Assembly: GCA_902767395.1 (NCBI GenBank)
Contig: CACXHI010000100.1
Span: 1 to 11,556, forward strand
Length of the DNA: 11,556 nucleotides
Reading direction: 5' to 3'
Origin: Oscillospiraceae bacterium
Lineage (GTDB): Bacteria > Bacillota > Clostridia > Oscillospirales > Oscillospiraceae
Translations under genes and position numbers: made by a program
Part shown: one piece after another, positions 6,737 through 11,556 of the stretch
Layout of the letters: every line of letters starts with the position of its first letter
Position numbering within the stretch: position 1 is the stretch's first letter
The notes under the pieces: generated by a model
Seen by the model: only the letters and a program-made list of their open reading frames with translations
Told to the model about the DNA's origin: nothing
Database searches by the model: none

Positions 6737-6871
6737 GGGTACGTCCTCCGTAGAGGCCGCTGACCACAGCGGCCTCTGCTTCCGTCAACGGAACGCATTC
6801 GATCTCTGCAACGTTCTGGCCGATGTGGTCAGCGGCCACTACGGTGGGCAGCGGCGCCGCATGGGGGCCGG
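6737..6871 (-). promoter_or_regulatory. HAD-to-GH32 intergenic region with competing hairpins next to the ribosome binding site
   Basis: Three complementary arms occur in minus-strand order. Arm 1 is GGCCGCTGACCACA (6837-6824), arm 2 is AGAGGCCGCTG (6777-6767) and arm 3 is TGTGGTCAGCGGCCTCT (6768-6752). Arm 3 can pair with arm 2 (11 bp, 4-nt loop) or with arm 1 (14 bp), but not both. Arm 3 ends 2 nt from the GGAGG of the GH32 gene. Between the arms lies a 14-bp palindrome, TTCCGTTGACGGAA (6793-6780). The layout suggests control of translation or transcript stability, or an operator; no U tract follows, so it is not a terminator. Confidence 0.45.
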
Positions 6872-7636
6872 TCAGTCGTTCATGCTGTGGAGCAGGGCGT
6901 CTACGATGGTGGGAACGACGTGATCGGCCTGAGCCTGCACGGATTTGGGGGCGTAGGGGAAGGTGTAGCTCACGTCGGCGGCCTCCAACAGCGGCAGATC
7001 GTTGATGGAGTCCCCGATCCCGTAGAGCTTGACAGCCCCATACTGCCGGCGCATATAGTCCCGCAGAAGCAGCACGCCCTTGCCCTTGGTGCAGCCCAGC
7101 GGCGCAACGTCCACCTCCTGCACATTCTGGAAGGCGTTGACGCGCCCACCGAAGCGCTCGTTGATCCAAGCGCTGATTTGGGCTGCCTCGTCCGGGCTTT
7201 CGGCGTGGATGCTGACCTGATGGATCAGCCCCTCGGGCGCGTCCGCCACGTCGGAGATCACGTAATAGAAGCCGGGATAGTCCATCTTGGCGAACACGCA
7301 GACGTCGCCCTCCACGTCCAGCGTCATGCGGTGGCCGCGCGGGCGGAACTCCCGCACGATGGCGTCCGCCACGTCCCGGTCCACGCCGCGCTTAAAAATC
7401 GGCTGAAAATGCCGATCCACGATGTTTGCGCCGGTGGAGGTGACGTAAAAGTCCGGCTCCACCAGCCCCTTGAGGAAGGGGGTCAGACCGCCCACCTGCC
7501 GTCCGGTACACAGGCCGAACACGTTGCCCGCAGCCTGATAGCGGCGGATCATCTCCACGTTCTCCGGCGGCAGCTTCACGTCGGCCTTGTAGAAGTACAT
7601 CGTGCCGTCAAAATCGGAGGCAAAGACTTTTTTCAT
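6872..7636 (-). CDS. Cof-type HAD family sugar phosphatase
   Basis: This is a cytoplasmic Mg2+-dependent phosphatase of the HAD superfamily, Cof/YidA group (254 residues). Motif I is DFDGT at 8-12, with nucleophile D8 and general acid D10. Motif II is the Thr in GLCTGR (T44). Motif III is K184 in GCTKGKG, and motif IV is GDSIND at 208-213 (D209, D213). About 90-180 residues between motifs II and III form the C2-type cap that chooses the substrate; the KGxGVxxL stretch is typical of Cof proteins. Substrates in this group are mostly sugar phosphates, and sucrose-phosphate phosphatases of plants and cyanobacteria share the same cap class. It lies between two GH32 genes, 19 bp after one, so it belongs to the sucrose operon. 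A GGGAGGG site (7648-7654) lies 11 nt before ATG. The substrate is inferred to be an operon intermediate such as sucrose-6-phosphate; this is untested. Confidence 0.9.
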   Translation of the reverse strand: MKKVFASDFDGTMYFYKADVKLPPENVEMIRRYQAAGNVFGLCTGRQVGGLTPFLKGLVEPDFYVTSTGANIVDRHFQPIFKRGVDRDVADAIVREFRPRGHRMTLDVEGDVCVFAKMDYPGFYYVISDVADAPEGLIHQVSIHAESPDEAAQISAWINERFGGRVNAFQNVQEVDVAPLGCTKGKGVLLLRDYMRRQYGAVKLYGIGDSINDLPLLEAADVSYTFPYAPKSVQAQADHVVPTIVDALLHSMND

Positions 7637-7655
7637 GGTTTATGGAACCCTCCCT

Positions 7656-9110
7656 TCATACGACGAAGTCGTCCCGCACCGACGTCTCCAACGTCCAGAG
7701 CTTCACCTCGGCGGGGCTGTGGTTAAAGCGGTGCTCGTCGGCCTCGGGATAGCTGTGGGTGGTGAAGGCAGCCTCGCCGTCGTTGAAGAAGAACTCCGTC
7801 GAGCTGCGGTCGATGAAGACGCGGAGCTTGCGCAGCGGCGTCTCCAGCGGCACGTCCAGCACCTCGAAGACGGCTTGGTTGAAGCGCTTCGCCATGGCTC
7901 TGCGATCCACCGTGCAGACGCGGGAGGCCGCGTCATAGTGCAGCGTCAGGCCGCCCGTGCCGTCCGCCCGCGCAAAGAGCGCAAGGTCGAAATCCCCGGC
8001 GGGAACGGCAATCTCCAGCTCGCAGGCGGCGGGGAGCCGCCCGTCGTCCGCCAGCTCCGCCGTGCGGAGCCGCTCGACCCCCTGAATCGGGGTCTGAACC
8101 AGTCTGCCGCCCACGACGCGCAGCTCCCGGGGCAGGCTCATGCTGCCCTCCCAGTCCTCGGCCTCGGTGGGGTAGTGGTTGTCGGGCAGACCGATCCATG
8201 CGATCAGGATGGCCTTTTCCGGGTCCCCCACGTTCGCCGCGCCCTGCGCGGCGTAGAAGTCGAAGCCGTAGTCGAGGAAACGGTACGGCCCGTCGGGAGT
8301 GAAGGTCAGGGCTTCATAGTCCATCGTACCGAGCAGATAGACGTTGTGGTTCGTGCTGTTGCCACGGCCCGGCAGGGTGGTGTACTGCGGGGAGAAGATC
8401 AGCAGATCCTTTCCCCCGATGCGGGTGATATAGGGGCATTCCCACATGCCGCCGAAGGCCTCATAGCCGGGGACCTTCAGCTCTCCGGCGAAGCGCCAGC
8501 CGGACAGGGGCTGCGCGGACTCATAGACCAGCACGCAGCCGCGCTTGTCGAGGGTCTGGGCGCCGAGGAAGATGTAATACCTCTGCTGCTCGGCGTTCCA
8601 GACCACCTTGGGGTCGCGCTGGTGCTCGGAGTGATCGGCGCGGGGACCGAACAGGGGCGCGTCCAGCTTTTCCAGCCTGCCCTCCGCGTTCAAAACGGCG
8701 GCGCAGGTCCACGGAGTGCGCACCCAGTTTTCGTCGCGGTGGTTGCCGGTGTAGTAGAAGTACAGGGCGTCGCCCACGGAAATCGCGCTGCCGGAATGCG
8801 CGCCCTTGTTGTCATAGTCGCGGTCGGGGGCCAGCCCGATGCCCTCGTTGGTCCAGTGAAGCAGATCCGGGCTGGTTACGTGATACCAGTATTTCAGTCC
8901 GTGGACCGCGCCCCAGGGACACCACTGATAGCACAGGTGCCACTTGCCCTGATGCAGGGCAAAGCCGTTGGGGTCGCTGGACAGGCCCGTTACGGGCTGA
9001 ACGTGGTAGGTCTGCCGGTAAGCGGAGGTCTTGATCCGTTCGTGGAGACCCCGAATCTCCTCGGGATTCTGCAGCGCCCGGTATCGCTCCTCACGGGTCC
9101 ATTCCTTCAT
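7656..9110 (-). CDS. Second GH32 enzyme, streptococcal ScrB-like sucrose-6-phosphate hydrolase
   Basis: This is a GH32 protein of 484 residues from the chosen ATG. Much of it follows the Streptococcus mutans ScrB pattern as I recall it: YHVQPVTGLSSDPNG, GAHSGSAISVGDAL, YYTGNHRDENW, DYGFDFYAAQ. The catalytic residues are present: D46 in SSDPNG, D166 in RDPK and E224 in MWECPY. The first motif is unusual, because the usual [WL]-[ML]-N before D is replaced by L-S-S, and FRDP reads QRDP. A cytoplasmic sucrose-6-phosphate hydrolase is the best guess; reduced or shifted activity is possible. Start choice: AAAGGA (9121-9126) is 10 nt before ATG at 9110, while an in-frame GTG at 9119 is only 1 nt from it. 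The start overlaps the last 20 bp of the regulator gene, so translation is probably coupled. Confidence 0.9.
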   Translation of the reverse strand: MKEWTREERYRALQNPEEIRGLHERIKTSAYRQTYHVQPVTGLSSDPNGFALHQGKWHLCYQWCPWGAVHGLKYWYHVTSPDLLHWTNEGIGLAPDRDYDNKGAHSGSAISVGDALYFYYTGNHRDENWVRTPWTCAAVLNAEGRLEKLDAPLFGPRADHSEHQRDPKVVWNAEQQRYYIFLGAQTLDKRGCVLVYESAQPLSGWRFAGELKVPGYEAFGGMWECPYITRIGGKDLLIFSPQYTTLPGRGNSTNHNVYLLGTMDYEALTFTPDGPYRFLDYGFDFYAAQGAANVGDPEKAILIAWIGLPDNHYPTEAEDWEGSMSLPRELRVVGGRLVQTPIQGVERLRTAELADDGRLPAACELEIAVPAGDFDLALFARADGTGGLTLHYDAASRVCTVDRRAMAKRFNQAVFEVLDVPLETPLRKLRVFIDRSSTEFFFNDGEAAFTTHSYPEADEHRFNHSPAEVKLWTLETSVRDDFVV

Positions 9111-10116
9111 CGCAGGCACATCCTTTCTTCGGTGAAACGCTGTCTCTCTGCCGGATCGTATAGCCCAGCATGGTCTGCCGGACGGGGGCGGCGCCTCGGC
9201 GCTCGCCCATCCGCTCGATCAGCAGGCGGGCGGCGGTTTCGCCGCAGGTCTTGTAATAGAAATGCGCGGTGGTCAGATTCGGCTCGATCTGCTCGCAGGC
9301 CCAGCTGTCGCCCATTCCGGTGACGCTGACCTGCTCCGGCAGGCGTTTGCCTGCGCGGCGCAGGGCGGTCATCGCGCCGAAGGCCATGCGGTCGGTGGCA
9401 CAGAGCACGGCGTCCAGCGTCGGCACGCGGGCCAGAAGCCGCTCCATCGCGGCCTGCCCGCCCTCCACCTCGAAGCTGCTGATTTCCATGGGAAGCTCCG
9501 GGTCCAGCCCTGCCTCGCGCAGCCCGTCCTGCACGCCCTGCCGTCTGGCGCGCCCGGCGGCCAGATCCTGCTCCGTCGCGCCGATGTAGGTCAGGCTCCT
9601 TCTGCCGCTTGCCAGCACCAGCCGGGTGAGCGCCAGCGCAGCGCCGTAGTCGTCGTGATAGACGCAGGGCAGGCCGGGATAGGACTGCCCCGCCACGACC
9701 ACGGGCATGGGCGTGGCGTGCAGAAAGCGCTCCAGCGCCGGGGTCAGGACCGTTCCCATGAGGATCACGCCCGCCACGGACCGGCTCTGGAGAAGCTGGA
9801 GAAAGGCCAGCTCCCGCGCCGGGTCGTTGAGCGACACGGCGAGCTGGCAGAAATAGCCCTCCGCCGCCAGCACCTCCGAGGCCCCGGCGGCCAGCCGGGA
9901 GACGGACTCGGAGTCCAGCTTGGGGACGATCAGCCCGACGATATCGGTGCTGCGGGTGCGGAGCATCTGGGCCGCCGGGTCCGGCTGATAGCCGGTCTTT
10001 TCAATGACGGAACGAATGATTTCCCGCTTTTCCTCGCTGAGGGAACCGCCGTTGAGATAGCGGCTGACGGCTGCCGGGGAGACCCCTGCCAGCTTTGCCA
10101 GCTCCTTCATGGTCAT
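9091..10116 (-). CDS. LacI family transcriptional regulator, probable sucrose operon repressor
   Basis: This is a DNA-binding regulator of 341 residues from the chosen ATG. The LacI helix-turn-helix is at the very N-terminus, MTMKELAKLAGVSPAAVSRYLNGG (split here as MTMKELAKLAGVS, then PAAVSRYLNGG), followed by the hinge GYQPDPAAQMLRTRST at about 42-57. The rest is a periplasmic-binding-protein-like sensor domain, starting DIVGLIVPKLDSESV and ending with the typical RLLIERM and MLGYTIRQRDS stretch. Relatives named ScrR repress sucrose genes and respond to a sugar or sugar phosphate. Its place inside the operon, between amylosucrase and a GH32 gene, points to autoregulation of the whole locus. 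AAGGAG at 10127-10132, 10 nt before ATG, fixes the start; the frame is open 11 codons further, but those overlap the amylosucrase gene and lie before the helix-turn-helix. The effector and the operator are not shown by the sequence. Confidence 0.92.
   Translation of the reverse strand: MTMKELAKLAGVSPAAVSRYLNGGSLSEEKREIIRSVIEKTGYQPDPAAQMLRTRSTDIVGLIVPKLDSESVSRLAAGASEVLAAEGYFCQLAVSLNDPARELAFLQLLQSRSVAGVILMGTVLTPALERFLHATPMPVVVAGQSYPGLPCVYHDDYGAALALTRLVLASGRRSLTYIGATEQDLAAGRARRQGVQDGLREAGLDPELPMEISSFEVEGGQAAMERLLARVPTLDAVLCATDRMAFGAMTALRRAGKRLPEQVSVTGMGDSWACEQIEPNLTTAHFYYKTCGETAARLLIERMGERRGAAPVRQTMLGYTIRQRDSVSPKKGCACDEGMDP
9121..9126 (-). promoter_or_regulatory. Ribosome binding site of the second GH32 gene, inside the regulator gene
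   Basis: AAAGGA on the minus strand lies 10 nt before ATG at 9110 and within the 3' end of the LacI-family gene. It favours that ATG over the in-frame GTG at 9119. Confidence 0.65.
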
Positions 10117-10123
10117 AAGACTC

Positions 10124-11556
10124 TCACTCCTTGTGCAGCGCCCAGACAAAGCCGTAGGCGGGCAGCGCCAGCGCAGTCAGATCCATGGGCCGGCCGGTCA
10201 CCAGATCGGTCAGATCCCGCTCCGCCATGCGGATGGTCTGCGCCCGCTCCGAGAAGTTGAACAGGGCGATCAGGCGGTCACGGCCCCGGACGCGGCAGAC
10301 GCCGAGCACCTGATTGGAGCCGGTGTCCACGCCGCAGAAGGCGGCGTCCGCGCAGAACACGCTCTGCGCGGCTCGAATGCGTTCCAACCGGCGCAGCGTG
10401 GAGAAGACCCGTCCCTGCATCGTATCCGGGTCGCGGCGCTTCTCCGCCAGCGTCCAGTCAAAAGCACCCCGATGGAGATAGCGGCTGTCGTCGCGCTTGT
10501 CCGGGTCGTCGTGATAGGTGGTATCGTTCAGCTGGGCAATCTCGTCGCCGCTGTAGAGGACGGGAATCCCGCTCTGGGTCAGCATCCACGCATGGAGCAT
10601 CCGCACGGCGCGGAAGGCCAGCTCCGGCTCCACCTCCATGCCGCACAGCGAGGCGGTGGTGCCGCACAGCCGCGCATCCCCCAGACGGGGATCGTCGTTG
10701 TACAGCTCGCCGCGCGCCCAGCTTCCGGGCCATTTCCCGGTGAACCAGTCGTTCAGATATTTCTTGTGGGCCACCTCCTCCACGCCGAAGCGGGCGAGCC
10801 AGCGGTAATCCAGCCCCCAGCCGACGTCGTCGTGGCAGCGGAGGTAGTTCTGGAAGGTTGCTTCCCTCGGCAGGGCGCTGAGCTGGTCGAGCTGGCGGCG
10901 CAGCAGACGCACGTCCCGGGTGGCCAGACAGTTCCACGTCGAGCACATCGTGGTCACGTTGTAGAGCAGATGGCACTCGGGCTTCTCCCGCGTGCCGAAA
11001 TAGGGCGCAACCTTGGCCGGCTCCATCACGACTTCGCCCAGCAGCAGCACGCCGGGGCAGACAATCTCACAGGCCAGCCGCAGCATCCGCGACAGGGTGT
11101 GTACCTGCGGCAGATTCCGGCAGTCGGTCCCCAACTCCTTCCAGATATAGGGAATGGCGTCCAGACGGATCACGTCCATGCCCCGGTTGGCAAGGTAGAG
11201 CAGGTTTTCCGTCATGTCGTTGAACACCATAGGGTTCGCGTAGTTCAGATCCCACTGATAGGGATAGAAGGAGGTCATCACGATCCGGTCGCAGTCCTCC
11301 AGATAGGTAAAGCTGCCCGGCGCCGTGGTCGGGAAGACCTGCGGCACGGTCTTTTCAAATTCGTTGGGGACGTCCCAGTTCTCGTAGAAAAAGTACCGGG
11401 CCCGCGCCACCGGGTCCCCCGCACGGGCGGCTTTGGCCCACTCGTGATCCTCGCTGGTGTGGTTCATCACAAAATCGAGGGCAAGCGAGATGCCCGCCGT
11501 GCGGCAGGCGTCGGACAGGGCCTCCAGATCCTCCATCGTTCCCAGCTCCGGCTGTA
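10124..11556 (-). CDS. Amylosucrase-like GH13 enzyme, 5' end outside the window
   Basis: Amylosucrase (GH13 subfamily 4) moves glucose from sucrose onto an alpha-1,4-glucan and releases fructose. The gene runs off the right edge; 476 residues are visible of a usual 630-650. The visible part begins QPELGTMEDLEAL, which corresponds to the (beta/alpha)8 barrel near region I. GH13 regions are clear: DFVMNHTSEDHEW (region I), DVIRLDAIPYIWKELGT (nucleophile Asp codon 11159-11161), LLLGEVV (acid/base Glu codon 11033-11035) and RCHDDVGW (Asp codon 10829-10831). Subfamily traits are QWDLNYANP, ELGTDCRNLPQVHTL, SGDEIAQLND and DDSRYLHRGAFDW. The C-terminal beta domain ends YGFVWALHKE. Secretion cannot be judged without the N-terminus. 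It is the first visible gene of the operon and sits 7 bp from the regulator start. Sucrose hydrolase or isomerase-like activity is a less likely alternative. Confidence 0.9.
   Translation of the reverse strand, partial: QPELGTMEDLEALSDACRTAGISLALDFVMNHTSEDHEWAKAARAGDPVARARYFFYENWDVPNEFEKTVPQVFPTTAPGSFTYLEDCDRIVMTSFYPYQWDLNYANPMVFNDMTENLLYLANRGMDVIRLDAIPYIWKELGTDCRNLPQVHTLSRMLRLACEIVCPGVLLLGEVVMEPAKVAPYFGTREKPECHLLYNVTTMCSTWNCLATRDVRLLRRQLDQLSALPREATFQNYLRCHDDVGWGLDYRWLARFGVEEVAHKKYLNDWFTGKWPGSWARGELYNDDPRLGDARLCGTTASLCGMEVEPELAFRAVRMLHAWMLTQSGIPVLYSGDEIAQLNDTTYHDDPDKRDDSRYLHRGAFDWTLAEKRRDPDTMQGRVFSTLRRLERIRAAQSVFCADAAFCGVDTGSNQVLGVCRVRGRDRLIALFNFSERAQTIRMAERDLTDLVTGRPMDLTALALPAYGFVWALHKE
10127..10132 (-). 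promoter_or_regulatory. Ribosome binding site of the LacI gene, made of the last two codons of the upstream gene
   Basis: The final sense codons of the amylosucrase gene, AAG GAG, form the AAGGAG site for the regulator, 10 nt before its ATG at 10116. The stop codon TGA (10126-10124) lies between the site and the start, an arrangement that favours re-initiation by terminating ribosomes. Confidence 0.75.

Noticed and set aside
5243..9323. Long plus-strand open frames opposite both GH32 genes (492 and 573 codons)
   Set aside because: They mirror well-conserved minus-strand enzymes with intact catalytic motifs and have no recognisable domains of their own.
1..11556. Mobile element, CRISPR array or RNA gene
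   Set aside because: No transposase, integrase, terminal repeats, regularly spaced repeats, or tRNA/rRNA-like sequence was found.

Overview
The window looks like chromosomal DNA from a GC-rich, low-oxygen Firmicute, most likely a gut clostridium of the Oscillospiraceae/Ruminococcaceae type. This is inference. It rests on strong AGGAGG-type ribosome binding sites, sigma-A-like promoters, a Gx/Hpre_diP_synt_I membrane protein, an M3B oligoendopeptidase, a IIBCA-type PTS permease and high GC in third codon positions. No rRNA or other taxonomic marker is present. All genes but one lie on the minus strand, so the window is best read from right to left.

Right block (11556 to about 3130, minus strand): a sucrose and alpha-glucan operon. 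In transcription order it holds a GH13 amylosucrase (5' end outside the window), a LacI-family regulator, a GH32 enzyme resembling streptococcal ScrB, a Cof-type HAD phosphatase, a second GH32 enzyme of the SacA/CscA type, and a sucrose/beta-glucoside-class PTS permease IIBCA. The first four genes overlap by 20 bp or sit 7-19 bp apart. The two later gaps, of 135 and 145 bp, contain hairpins and repeats. The operon ends at a strong hairpin (3132-3171) shared with a convergent gene.

Middle: a solitary plus-strand gene of 78 residues and unknown function (2886-3122). It has its own extended -10 promoter and shares the terminator.

Left block (2637 to 1, minus strand): a three-gene cluster with its own promoter, in the order CDF metal exporter with a TTG start, Gx-transporter-family membrane protein, and M3 oligoendopeptidase cut by the window edge before its active site.

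How the genes may work together: the PTS brings sucrose in as sucrose-6-phosphate and the GH32 enzymes split it to glucose-6-phosphate and fructose. Amylosucrase needs unphosphorylated sucrose. The HAD phosphatase inside the operon could supply it, linking PTS uptake to alpha-glucan synthesis. That link is a hypothesis. No fructokinase gene is visible. No CRISPR array, tRNA, rRNA, insertion sequence or attachment site was seen.
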